Of a DNA stretch of 16,047 nt, positions 6,717 to 14,013 are shown piece after piece. How positions within the stretch are numbered: the first letter of the stretch is position 1; every line of letters begins with the position of its first letter. A program made the position numbers and the translations under genes. The notes below the pieces were generated by a model. That model was not told the origin of the DNA. It worked only from the letters and a program-made list of their open reading frames with translations, and did not search any database. This DNA comes from Alphaproteobacteria bacterium (GTDB lineage Bacteria; Pseudomonadota; Alphaproteobacteria; Sphingomonadales; Sphingomonadaceae), in assembly GCA_028293005.1 (NCBI GenBank), contig JAQGLH010000040.1, positions 1-16,047 on the forward strand. Direction: 5' to 3'.

Positions 6717-7250
6717 TCAGCCTTGGCCGCTACGACGCTCCTCGGCCTTGCGCAGCACGTCATAGGCCGCCTGCACTGCCTGGAAGCGGATGGCAGCGTC
6801 GCTGTCGTCCTTCGCGGTGTCGGGGTGATTGGCTTTCGCAAGCCGCCGGTAGGCCGACTTGATCGTGTCGAAGCTGGCGTCGGTGTCGACTTCGAGCAAT
6901 TCGAGCGCTTTCATCTCGTCGCGGCTACGCGTGCCGTCACCGGGACCGCCCCAGCCATAATATTGGGCGCTGCGATAGCCATTCGCGCCGCTCACCTCTT
7001 CCGCTTCGCGCGCCGCGGCTTCCTCGGCGCTCAAACCGTGGAAGTAATTCCAGCGGCGATTGTAATCGGCGGCGTGGGTTTCGCAGAAATACCAGCGGTC
7101 GGGTTGGTTCGGGGCCTTGGGCGCCGGATGATTGCCGGGCTTGTCGCAGCCGTGGCGGTCGCAGATGCGGACCTCTGCGGCCTCGCGGTTGGTTCCGTAG
7201 CCTCGCCAGCGCGGAAAACCCCAGTCATTTGATCGCGTCGGTCGAGCCAT
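6717..7250 (-). CDS. J-domain co-chaperone with Cys/His-rich N-terminus
   Basis: This is a cytoplasmic J-domain protein expected to stimulate an Hsp70 (DnaK) ATPase. The 177-residue product has the J-domain at its C-terminal end, about residues 112-170, with the invariant HPD at 142-144 (AKANHPD) and the following helix (AIRFQAVQAAYDVL). It lacks the G/F and CxxCxGxG regions of DnaJ, so it is a class C protein. The N-terminal half has a possible metal site: C30, H33, C35, H41, then C56 and H59 in WYFCETH. The ATG at 7250 has GGAAGA just upstream. Extending upstream would read through the RNase P RNA and is rejected. Client and partner are unknown. Confidence 0.88.
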   Translation of the reverse strand: MARPTRSNDWGFPRWRGYGTNREAAEVRICDRHGCDKPGNHPAPKAPNQPDRWYFCETHAADYNRRWNYFHGLSAEEAAAREAEEVSGANGYRSAQYYGWGGPGDGTRSRDEMKALELLEVDTDASFDTIKSAYRRLAKANHPDTAKDDSDAAIRFQAVQAAYDVLRKAEERRSGQG

Positions 7251-7391
7251 AGATTCTTCCCGTCTAAACATGCCCCCCGCGAAGCGCCAGCCATCCCAGC
7301 GGAAAAATGCGGGGGTTATTTGCTTTTCCCGCTGACGCGAGAGCCGCACTCCGGCGGGGGAGCGGCCGGTGCCATCGTTCGGAATAAAAGC

Positions 7392-7771
7392 GCCAGAGGG
7401 CCTGTAAGCCGGGTTTTGTCCGGCGGATTGCTCCGCCTGTGCGACCATTCCTCTAGGAGACGGATTGCTCCGCCCCTCAAGCAACCAACCCGGGCGACGA
7501 GCCGGAACCAGGCCCATGTGCCGCCCCTATTCGGTCTTGCTCCCGGTGGGGTTTACCATGCGGTCTGCCGTTGCCGGAGACCCGGTGCGCTCTTACCGCA
7601 CCCTTTCACTGTCACGCCTCCGAAGAATCGGGCCGAAGCCCAGCGCGACCTGCTCTCTGTTGCACTTTCCCTAGGGTCGCCCCCGCCGGGTGTTACCCGG
7701 CACCGCGGTTCCATGGAGCCCGGACTTTCCTCTCCCCTGCACGCAAGGCAGCGGCCGCCCGGCCCTCTGGC
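7392..7771 (-). ncRNA. rnpB: RNase P RNA (type A), catalytic subunit
   Basis: This is the catalytic RNA that trims the 5' ends of tRNA precursors. On the minus strand the conserved blocks appear in order: GAGGAAAGTCCGGGCTCC near the 5' end, GGAAAGTGCAACAGAGAGCA, AGGGTGCGGTAAGAGCGCAC, CATGGTAAACCCCACC with GGAGCAAGACCGAATAGG, and ACAAAACCCGGCTTACAGG at the 3' end. The ends are set by an 11-base P1 stem, GCCAGAGGGCC at the 5' end and GGCCCTCTGGC at the 3' end (7761-7771 with 7392-7402), giving about 380 nt. The sequence after P1 is GCTTTTATT, which may help termination. It lies between the amidase and J-domain genes, all on the same strand. Confidence 0.97.
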
Positions 7772-7776
7772 AAATC

Positions 7777-8472
7777 CTATTTAGCCAGTCCGCGCTCGCG
7801 ATCCAAGAGCAGACTGAGCAATATTGCGCGGCTTTCGCCATCTATCTCGCCATCGATCAGCTCGGGCCGGAAACGACGCTGGAATGCGGTGACCGCCGCG
7901 CGCGGTTTGCGGACGTCGTAGCCGAAACGCTCGAGCGCGAGCAGGAAGCCGCCGTCGGTCCAGAGCGGATCGACCAGATTCTTGACCGGCCGCGGCAACG
8001 CCAGCCGCGATTTGGCAAGCCGACCCCAGTCGAACAGCTCGCCCGGATCCTGCTTGCGCGCCGGAGCAATATCCGAATGGCCGACGACATTGGATGGGAA
8101 GATGCCGTGCCGCTCGACGATTGCCGCGACCAGCGGGAGCAGGGCTTCCATCTGCTGGTCGGGAAACGGCTGATAGCCGAACTCGTGCCCGGGATTGACG
8201 ATCTCGATGCCGATGCTCGCCGAATTGATATCGGTGATCCCGCGCCAATAGGATTGGCCGGCATGCCAGGCGCGCATCTCCTCTGGCACCAGGTTCAAGA
8301 CCTTGCCGTCTTCGGCGACGAGATAATGGGCGGACACCTTGGCGTCGGCATCGGTCAACCGCGCGATCGCGGAGGCCGCATCGGCCATGCCTGTATAGTG
8401 GAGGACGATCATCGAGATCGCCAGCGCCCGCTCGTCGAAATTGGGCGACGGACAGTCGATCGAGTCTAGCAT
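7777..8472 (-). CDS. N-acetylmuramoyl-L-alanine amidase, AmpD-like with peptidoglycan-binding C-terminus
   Basis: This zinc amidase cleaves the bond between N-acetylmuramic acid and L-alanine in peptidoglycan or its recycled fragments. The 231-residue protein is an Amidase_2 domain (about 20-160) followed by a small three-helix peptidoglycan-binding-like domain (about 172-222). Zinc ligands: H25 in VLHYTG, H132 in VGHSD and D142 in KQDPG. E90 (IGIEIVNPG) and K140 match catalytic positions. No signal peptide is visible, so a cytoplasmic recycling role as for AmpD fits best, although the domain order resembles AmiD, a lipoprotein in E. coli. No ribosome-binding site precedes the ATG. A TTGACG at 8502-8507 could be its -35 box. 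The gene ends within the rnpB promoter. Confidence 0.9.
   Translation of the reverse strand: MLDSIDCPSPNFDERALAISMIVLHYTGMADAASAIARLTDADAKVSAHYLVAEDGKVLNLVPEEMRAWHAGQSYWRGITDINSASIGIEIVNPGHEFGYQPFPDQQMEALLPLVAAIVERHGIFPSNVVGHSDIAPARKQDPGELFDWGRLAKSRLALPRPVKNLVDPLWTDGGFLLALERFGYDVRKPRAAVTAFQRRFRPELIDGEIDGESRAILLSLLLDRERGLAK
7778..7806 (-). promoter_or_regulatory. Sigma-70 type promoter of rnpB
   Basis: On the minus strand a -35 box TTGGAT (7801-7806) and a -10 box TAAATA (7778-7783) are separated by exactly 17 bases. The start predicted 7 bases after the -10 box, about 7771, coincides with the first base of the P1 stem of the RNA. The promoter lies within the last codons of the amidase gene, whose stop codon overlaps the -10 region. 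Confidence 0.72.
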
Positions 8473-8554
8473 GGCTTACATGCGCGACAATTTGGCATGA
8501 ACGTCAACCCTCGCCTTTCCGTTTCCGGCCGGTTTTCGGCAGCCCGCCTGAACG

Positions 8555-9418
8555 CTACGCCGACGCCCGGTCGGCGAGGATACGCGGCTGCGCCGGTTGC
8601 GGCTGCTCGACTCGCAGATAAAGCCCGCGGAGCGCCGGGTCCGGGGCGAACTGGCTGGTCTGGCCGATCACCGTCTCGGCAGCGCCCAGCATCAGGAAGG
8701 CCCCCTGCCCCGCGGCGCCCGCCAGCCTGTCGAACACCGCCCGCCGCGTCTCTGCGCCAAAATAGAGAAGCACGTTGCGGCACAGGATGAGGTCGAAAGC
8801 GCCTGGCGGGGCAGCCTCGGTGAGGCTGTGCACGTCGAAACGAACCGCATCGCGCAGCTGCGGCGAGATCCGCCACCCGCCGCCCTCCTGCTCGAACCAG
8901 CGCAACGTCTGGATCGCCGACAAGCCGCGTTGCACCTCGAATTGCGAATAAAGCCCTTCCCGCGCGCGAGTCACCGCTGCGCGCGACACGTCGGTGCCGA
9001 GGATATCGATGCTCCAGCCTGCCCAGCGGGCAGGATCCTCCGCGAACGCCATCGCCAGCGAATAGGCTTCCTGTCCGGTCGAGCAGCCAGCGCACCAGAT
9101 CGCGAGCCGCCGCTCGCCGTCGCGCGCCCGGGCGACGCGGTCGAGCGCGCCGTCGAACAGCAGATCGAACGGACGCCGATCGCGAAAGAAATAGGTTTCG
9201 TTGTTCAGCAGTCCTTCGACGACATCCTCGGTGAGCGAAGGGTCGCGGCCGCGGGCAAGCGCCGTAACGAGCTGATCGACGCTGTCGATGCCGCGCGCGC
9301 GCATCAGCGCGCTGAGCGCCGTCTCGATCCGCCAATGGCGACCGACGGAGAGCTGCTGCCCGGTCCGCACCTCGAGCAGCGTCGAGAGGATGCGGATCGC
9401 GCTGTCGCTTACGTCCAC
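8555..9418 (-). CDS. cheR: Chemotaxis protein methyltransferase CheR
   Basis: CheR transfers methyl groups from S-adenosylmethionine to glutamates of chemoreceptors and so sets adaptation. The 287-residue protein has the N-terminal helical domain (about 1-75), then the Rossmann methyltransferase fold: NNETYFFRD at 72-80, WCAGCSTGQEAYSLAM at 108-123 (the SAM-binding region), GTDVS at 141-145, and LCRNVLLYF at 212-220. I chose the GTG at 9418: it overlaps the end of cheB by 10 bases and its N-terminus (DVSDSAIRILSTLLEVRTG) begins the family homology. A longer reading frame up to 9514 lies wholly in cheB. It is the last gene of the che cluster; no CheD or CheZ gene follows. Confidence 0.94.
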   Translation of the reverse strand: MDVSDSAIRILSTLLEVRTGQQLSVGRHWRIETALSALMRARGIDSVDQLVTALARGRDPSLTEDVVEGLLNNETYFFRDRRPFDLLFDGALDRVARARDGERRLAIWCAGCSTGQEAYSLAMAFAEDPARWAGWSIDILGTDVSRAAVTRAREGLYSQFEVQRGLSAIQTLRWFEQEGGGWRISPQLRDAVRFDVHSLTEAAPPGAFDLILCRNVLLYFGAETRRAVFDRLAGAAGQGAFLMLGAAETVIGQTSQFAPDPALRGLYLRVEQPQPAQPRILADRASA

Positions 9419-10506
9419 GCGCTCGCCCGTGCGCCGACATAATGGGCGATTTCGGCCGGCGGCAGAGCCGCCGAGGCGAGCCCGGCTTCCGCGACCGCGC
9501 CCGGCATCCCCCAAACCGAGGAGGATGGCTCGTCCTGTACGAGGATCGCACCGCCACGCTCGATCAGCCGCGCGCTGCCGACCAGCCCGTCGCGTCCCAT
9601 GCCGCTGAGGATCACGCCAAGCGCGTCCTTGCCGTAAACCTCAGACAAAGCCGAAAGCATCACGTCGACCGAAGGCATGCAGCCCGAGCTGGCCGGCGCA
9701 TCGATCAGCTCGACGGTGACCTGGTTGCCCCGGCGGCGAAGGCCCAGATGGGCATCCCCCGGGGCGACGATGATCTCCTCGGCCACGAGGGGCATGCCGG
9801 TCTCACCGACGCGCACCGTGCGGCCCGATGCCGCAGCGAGCTGACGGGCGAAAAAGGGCATGAACTCGGCCGGCAAATGCTGGGTGATCAAGATCGGCGC
9901 GGAGATGCGTGCCGGAAGCAGCGCGAAGAATTCGTTGAGCGCATGAAGTCCGCCCGTCGATGCGCCGAGCGCGATGCACGCGAGCCTCCCGTTCGGCAAC
10001 GATCTCATGAGGTCGCCCGCCGCGGCGGAACCGCTGTCGCGCTGCGCGCGCGCCGGGCCGATCCTGCGCAGGCGCGCGGCGAGGACTTCCGCGAAGCGGC
10101 CGCCGAACGCCCCGGTCCCGGGCTTGGGCAATGTGTCGGCTGCGCCCAGCGCCAGCGCCTTGAGCGTCGTTTCGGCGCCATCTTCGCAAAGCGACGAGAC
10201 GACCAGCACCTGTGCGCCCGCGCCTCGCGCGAGGATCTGAGGCAGGATGTCGAGACCGGTCTCGCCCGGCATCTCGACATCGAGAATGACGATGTCGATC
10301 CGGTTGGTGTCGAGCGCGTCGAGCGCCTCGCGCGCGTTGGCGGCGAGCGCGACGACCTCCAGATCCTCGTTCGGCGCGATCATCCGTGAAAGCACGGCGC
10401 GGGCGACCGCCGAATCGTCGACGATCATCAGCTTCAAGGGGGAGGAGAGCGCGCCTTTTCCGCTGGCGCCGGCAAGCCGCGGAACCGCCGCCGTCGCCGG
10501 AATCAC
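9409..10506 (-). CDS. cheB: Chemotaxis protein-glutamate methylesterase/deamidase CheB
   Basis: CheB removes methyl groups from receptors when phosphorylated by CheA, opposing CheR. The 365-residue protein has an N-terminal receiver domain (about 24-145) with phospho-acceptor D76 (VILDVEMPG), D30/D31 in the acidic pocket and K128 (LPKPG), then a linker with Ala/Arg-rich sequence (about 146-172), then the esterase domain with the catalytic triad S183 (GASTGG), H210 (ITQHLP) and D306 (GMGRDG). It starts with GTG at 10506, which overlaps the cheY stop in a GTGA, so translation is coupled. The first 22 residues form a short Ala/Pro tail before the receiver fold. It overlaps cheR by 10 bases. Confidence 0.96.
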   Translation of the reverse strand: MIPATAAVPRLAGASGKGALSSPLKLMIVDDSAVARAVLSRMIAPNEDLEVVALAANAREALDALDTNRIDIVILDVEMPGETGLDILPQILARGAGAQVLVVSSLCEDGAETTLKALALGAADTLPKPGTGAFGGRFAEVLAARLRRIGPARAQRDSGSAAAGDLMRSLPNGRLACIALGASTGGLHALNEFFALLPARISAPILITQHLPAEFMPFFARQLAAASGRTVRVGETGMPLVAEEIIVAPGDAHLGLRRRGNQVTVELIDAPASSGCMPSVDVMLSALSEVYGKDALGVILSGMGRDGLVGSARLIERGGAILVQDEPSSSVWGMPGAVAEAGLASAALPPAEIAHYVGARASAWT

Positions 10507-10868
10507 GCGACGCCGACAATCTGAAGCTTGCTCTCGAGCGTCTCGCGATCGAACGGCTTCATTACGAATTCGTCGGCACCGGCGTCGATCGCGGCGCGGA
10601 TGTGCGCCACGTCATTCTCGGTCGTGCAGAACACCACCTTCGGCTGGACCTCGAAATCCTGCTCGCGCAGCGTGCGCAGGAATTCCATTCCGCCCATCAC
10701 CGGCATGTTCCAGTCGAGCAGGACGACGTCGGGCATCTGCGCCGCGCAGCGATCGAGCGCCTGGCGTCCGTCTTCCGCTTCGTCGACGGAAAAATCGAGC
10801 GTTTCCAGAATGTGCCGGGCGACCTTGCGGATCACCTTTGAATCATCGACGACAAGACAGCTCTTCAT
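10503..10868 (-). CDS. cheY: Chemotaxis response regulator CheY
   Basis: This is a single-domain response regulator phosphorylated by CheA that changes flagellar rotation. The 121-residue protein is a complete receiver: acidic pocket D8 and D9 (VVDDS), phospho-acceptor D52 (LLDWNMP), T82/T83 in the switch strand (VFCTTEND) and K104 (FVMKPF). It has no output domain. GGAG and GGAGA sequences lie just before the ATG. It is separated from cheW by about 135 bases but overlaps cheB directly. In the gap a weak GGGG/CCCC hairpin lies near 10945-10965, and no firm promoter is seen. It could serve as a phosphate sink as well as the motor switch regulator; the sequence cannot tell. Confidence 0.94.
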   Translation of the reverse strand: MKSCLVVDDSKVIRKVARHILETLDFSVDEAEDGRQALDRCAAQMPDVVLLDWNMPVMGGMEFLRTLREQDFEVQPKVVFCTTENDVAHIRAAIDAGADEFVMKPFDRETLESKLQIVGVA

Positions 10869-11003
10869 TCGTTCTCCACTCCGGTAGACCCCGCCCGGTC
10901 GAGCGCGCGCGCAGTCTAGGATGCAATAAGTAAGGACAGCGTTAAGGGGATCGCACCCCCCTGCTTAGGCCACACGCTCAGGCCGCACGCTCGTCTTGCA
11001 TGC

Positions 11004-11465
11004 TCACGCCGCCTTGGGGCTCGCGTCGCGCGCCGCCGGCGCGTTGGGGCCGGCGAGCAGAGCCTGCATGTCCACCAGCAGCAAAGGCGCGCCCCCGATC
11101 TCGATCATGCCCGTCGTTACGCGCCGCCACCCTGGGCTCAGTGGCACACGGACGGGCTGCACCTCGGTCGCGATTTCGACCACGTCCTCGGCCTCGTCGA
11201 CCATCAACGCGTAGCTATGGCCCTCGGCCTGGGTCACGATCGCCTGCCGCCGCCGCCGCCGGGGCTGCAGGGCCTGCAGCCCAAGCGAGGCGTAACAGTC
11301 GATCACGGTCAACACCTTGCTGCGCAACGCAGCAAGGCCGGCAACGTGCGTCGCTGCGCGCGGCACGGGGACCAGCGCGCCGATCTCGACCACCGCTTCG
11401 ACGTCTCGGGCGGGAACGCCGATACGTTGGCCGGCCAAGGTGACGATGAGAAAAAGCTCGCTCAT
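11004..11465 (-). CDS. cheW: Chemotaxis adaptor CheW
   Basis: CheW couples chemoreceptors to the CheA kinase. The 153-residue protein consists of one CheW-like SH3-type beta fold, with the family phrases FLIVTLAGQRIGVPARDVEAVVEI (about 5-28), PVPRAATHVAGLAALRSKVLTVIDC (33-57) and YALMVDEAEDVVEI (85-98), and a short Ala/Pro tail (from about 138) that is not conserved. An Arg-rich loop (RRRRRQ, about 69-74) stands out. Its ATG overlaps the cheA stop (ATGA), so adaptor and kinase are translated together. A gap of about 135 bases then separates it from cheY. Confidence 0.93.
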   Translation of the reverse strand: MSELFLIVTLAGQRIGVPARDVEAVVEIGALVPVPRAATHVAGLAALRSKVLTVIDCYASLGLQALQPRRRRRQAIVTQAEGHSYALMVDEAEDVVEIATEVQPVRVPLSPGWRRVTTGMIEIGGAPLLLVDMQALLAGPNAPAARDASPKAA

Positions 11466-13828
11466 CCTTTGCCCTTCGCAGCCGCGCGGTCGCCAAGCGC
11501 GCTGAGCAGCCGCGCACGATCGTAGCGATAGATGCTGTCATCGCCGGGACCGCTCGGCGCCGGTCCGGCGCGAAGCTTGAGAATGTCCGCTGCCGGTGCG
11601 GCAGGCGGGACCTCGGCCTCGGCGGTGATGATGACGAGGTCGGCATCAGCGGCATCGGCGTCGCCGATCCGAACCGTTCGATAGCCTGCGCCCTGGATGA
11701 GCGGGCGAAGAATATTCTCCATCCAGCCGTCATCGGCGAGCGCGCAAACCAGGCCCCCGGGCGCGCCAGAGCTGGACCGGGAGCAGGCCTCCGTTCCGGC
11801 GACATCTCCAAACAGCCAGTGGGGATCGATCACCTCGATCTGCTCGCCATCGATCAACGTCACGCCGCCGACCTCGCCCGGCGCATGCGCGGGCTGGATA
11901 GCGTCGGCGAGTTCGACGATGTCGATCATATCGGCAAAGCCGTAGGCCAGTTCCGCGCTTCCGTCGTTGAGCCGCAGGATATGCAGCGGCCGTTGCGGCA
12001 CGATATCGCCGCATCCGGCGAGCGGGACGATCTTGCCGCCGAGCGCGATCCGCAGCCGGCCGGCGCTGAACTTGACCGCGTCCGGCGCAACCTGCTCGAT
12101 CCGCTCGACGACCGACATGCGGACCGCCCGTTTGGCACCATCGAGCGTCCGGAAGAGTAGCGCGGGAATTCCGCGGACTTTTTGCTCGGCCTCGGCGGCG
12201 GCGGGCGACCTCTCGAACGGGTCATGATCGAGGCTGACGCCCGCGCTGGCGGCGATCCCGGCCGCATCGAGCAGCAGCACCGGGCATCCGTCGTCCGCAA
12301 GCGTGGTGCCGGCGTAAAGGCCGGTCGCCATCACCGCCGGAGCGGCGGGCTTGACGACCAACTCCTCGTGATCGTGGACGGCATCGACCGCCAACGCATA
12401 ATCGCCGCCGCCGGCGGGGCGCAGCACGACGATTGTCCGGCTGGCGGGGGAGCAGGCGCTCGCAACGCCGAGCACATCGGCCAGCGAGACCAGGGGAATG
12501 CGGCGGTCGCGGATCGCCGCAAGCTCGGCGCCGGCGAGCGTCTCGATGCGAACCGCGGCGTTGGCGGCGCCGATGATCTCATCGATCGCCGAGCGAGGGA
12601 TGGCAAATTTGCCGCCGCCGACGCTGATCGTGAGCGCGGGAATGATCGTCAAGGTCAACGGCACGCGAAGCGTCAGGCGGAGGCCATGGCCCGGCCTGCT
12701 TTCGACATCGACAAGCCCGCCGATATGCTCGATGTTGGCCCGCACCACGTCCATGCCGACGCCGCGCCCCGAAATGGCGGTGACCTCGTCGGCGGTCGAC
12801 AAGCCCGCTTCGAAGATCAATGCGGTGCGCTGCGCGGGCGAAAGACGCTCGCCCTGCTCAGAGCTGAGCAAGCCGCCGGCAATCGCCTTGCGGAGCAATT
12901 TATCGCCGTCGATGCCGGCACCGTCGTCGGCGATCTCGATCAATATCTGGTTGCCGGATTGCTGCGCCGAGATACGGAGCGTGCCGATCGTCGGCTTGCC
13001 GGCCTTGATCCGGCGTTCGGCACTCTCGATGCCGTGGTCGATCGCGTTGCGCACGATATGGGTGAGCGGATCGCGGATCATGTCGATCATCTCGCGGTCG
13101 AGCTCGACATCGCCGCCCTCGACCCGCAGCGCGACCTTCTTCCCGAGCTGGCTCGATATGTCGCGGACCATTCGCGGCAACAGCACGAACAGGCTGTCCA
13201 TCCGCTGCATACGGGTGCGGGTGATCGAGTCGCGCATCTCGGCGATGCAGGCGGACACGCGTTCGAAGGCATTTTCGACCGCGAGGTCGCCCGGCGCCTC
13301 GCGCAGCCGCCGCGCGAGCTCGTTCCTCGCAAGCACCATGTCGGAAATGCCGTTCATCATCCGGTCGAGAAGATCGACCGACAAGCGGATCGAGCGGATG
13401 GCCTTGCTTCGCTCGCTGTCTGCCTCGACCGCGCGTTCTTGCGCCTCGCGCTCCCCCGCCCGCCGCTCGCTGAGCGCGGCGATCAGCTGCTCGTCGTCGG
13501 CGCTCGAGATCGCCTGGCCGGTTTCGAGCGCCTGCACCAACTCCGCGATGCGGTCGAGGATCGCAAGCACTGCGCTGACGAGGTCATCATCGGGCGCCCT
13601 CTCGCCCGAGCGGACCTCGGCGAGGGCGCCTTCGGCGGCGTGGCTGAGGACCTCGAGCCGCGGCAGGTTGAAGAAGCCGCAATTGCCCTTGACGGTGTGG
13701 ACGAAGCGGAAAATCTCGTCGAGCCGCGCCTTGTCGTCGGGCGCGGCTTCCCAAGCCACGATCTCGCCGCCCAAGGCCTCAAGCATCTCGCGGGTCTCGG
13801 CGATGAAATCGGCAATCAGGTCTTTCAT
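11462..13828 (-). CDS. cheA: Chemotaxis histidine kinase CheA with extended C-terminus
   Basis: CheA phosphorylates CheY and CheB in response to receptor signals. In the 788-residue form the order is: Hpt/P1 (about 1-105) with H44 in RFVHTVKGNCGFF; a short charged linker (about 106-145) with no visible P2 domain for CheY binding; P3 dimerisation helices (about 146-215); P4 ATPase with N-box N261, DDGAGID at 301-307 and GRGVGMDVV at 354-362; and a CheW-like P5 (about 395-525). It continues with a second CheW-like stretch (about 550-680) and a tail (about 690-740) that looks like a degenerate receiver (WMENILRPLIQGAGYRTV, then DADLVIIT). The ATG at 13828 has GTGGAG just upstream. An extension to 13912 is unlikely. 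The extra C-terminus makes it longer than E. coli CheA (654 aa). Confidence 0.95.
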   Translation of the reverse strand: MKDLIADFIAETREMLEALGGEIVAWEAAPDDKARLDEIFRFVHTVKGNCGFFNLPRLEVLSHAAEGALAEVRSGERAPDDDLVSAVLAILDRIAELVQALETGQAISSADDEQLIAALSERRAGEREAQERAVEADSERSKAIRSIRLSVDLLDRMMNGISDMVLARNELARRLREAPGDLAVENAFERVSACIAEMRDSITRTRMQRMDSLFVLLPRMVRDISSQLGKKVALRVEGGDVELDREMIDMIRDPLTHIVRNAIDHGIESAERRIKAGKPTIGTLRISAQQSGNQILIEIADDGAGIDGDKLLRKAIAGGLLSSEQGERLSPAQRTALIFEAGLSTADEVTAISGRGVGMDVVRANIEHIGGLVDVESRPGHGLRLTLRVPLTLTIIPALTISVGGGKFAIPRSAIDEIIGAANAAVRIETLAGAELAAIRDRRIPLVSLADVLGVASACSPASRTIVVLRPAGGGDYALAVDAVHDHEELVVKPAAPAVMATGLYAGTTLADDGCPVLLLDAAGIAASAGVSLDHDPFERSPAAAEAEQKVRGIPALLFRTLDGAKRAVRMSVVERIEQVAPDAVKFSAGRLRIALGGKIVPLAGCGDIVPQRPLHILRLNDGSAELAYGFADMIDIVELADAIQPAHAPGEVGGVTLIDGEQIEVIDPHWLFGDVAGTEACSRSSSGAPGGLVCALADDGWMENILRPLIQGAGYRTVRIGDADAADADLVIITAEAEVPPAAPAADILKLRAGPAPSGPGDDSIYRYDRARLLSALGDRAAAKGKG

Positions 13829-13870
13829 GCGCTCCACTCGCGGACGTCGAGGAGCGCTTATGGCGACAGG

Positions 13871-13893
13871 CTGGTAAAGAAGGCCTTTACCGG
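13871..13893 (-). repeat. Hairpin in the cheA leader
   Basis: This is an inverted repeat with a 7-base perfect stem, GGTAAAG and CTTTACC, and a 5-base loop, extended by one wobble and one further pair. It lies about 43 bases before the cheA ATG. The GGCCTTTAC half recurs about 60 bases away (13942-13950). It may be a structured leader or a remnant of a dispersed repeat; no function is shown. Confidence 0.45.
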
Positions 13894-13901
13894 GGACGTT
13901 T

Positions 13902-13923
13902 CCTCTCCACATTCTGGGAGAGG
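13902..13923. repeat. CCTCTCC/GGAGAGG hairpin between chpT and cheA
   Basis: This is a perfect 7-base stem, CCTCTCC and GGAGAGG, with an 8-base loop. The same stem core occurs in the hairpin before pspA (4200-4225), which suggests a dispersed intergenic repeat family, as seen in many sphingomonad genomes (general recollection, not checked). It has no T-run and is not a convincing terminator. Confidence 0.5.
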
Positions 13924-13983
13924 CGACCGTGAGGTGGAAAGGGCCTTTACGAAAACGCCCCTGCGCCCTTGCACGGTTCCCCT

Positions 13984-14001
13984 CCCCTCGGAATCGAGGG
14001 G
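13984..14001. repeat. Hairpin just after chpT
   Basis: This is a perfect 7-base stem, CCCCTCG and CGAGGGG, around the tetraloop GAAT, 12 bases past the chpT stop on the minus strand. With no T-rich tail it is more likely an mRNA 3'-end or processing structure than a classical terminator. If it stops transcription, cheA would need its own promoter. Confidence 0.45.
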
Positions 14002-14013
14002 GCGATCAATCCA

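Noticed and set aside
7251..7517. An 89-residue N-terminal extension of the J-domain protein
   Set aside because: It would read through the 3' part of the RNase P RNA; the ATG at 7250 has its own GGAAGA ribosome-binding site.
7320..7784. Plus-strand open frames across 7320-7921
   Set aside because: They lie mostly on the reverse strand of rnpB, whose conserved blocks and P1 stem fully explain the sequence.
8490..8507. A TTGGCATG on the plus strand that resembles a sigma-54 -24 element
   Set aside because: The expected TTGC-like -12 block is absent at the right spacing, and no plus-strand gene follows.
9419..9514. ATG start at 9514 for cheR
   Set aside because: The added 32 residues lie entirely within cheB and show no CheR homology.
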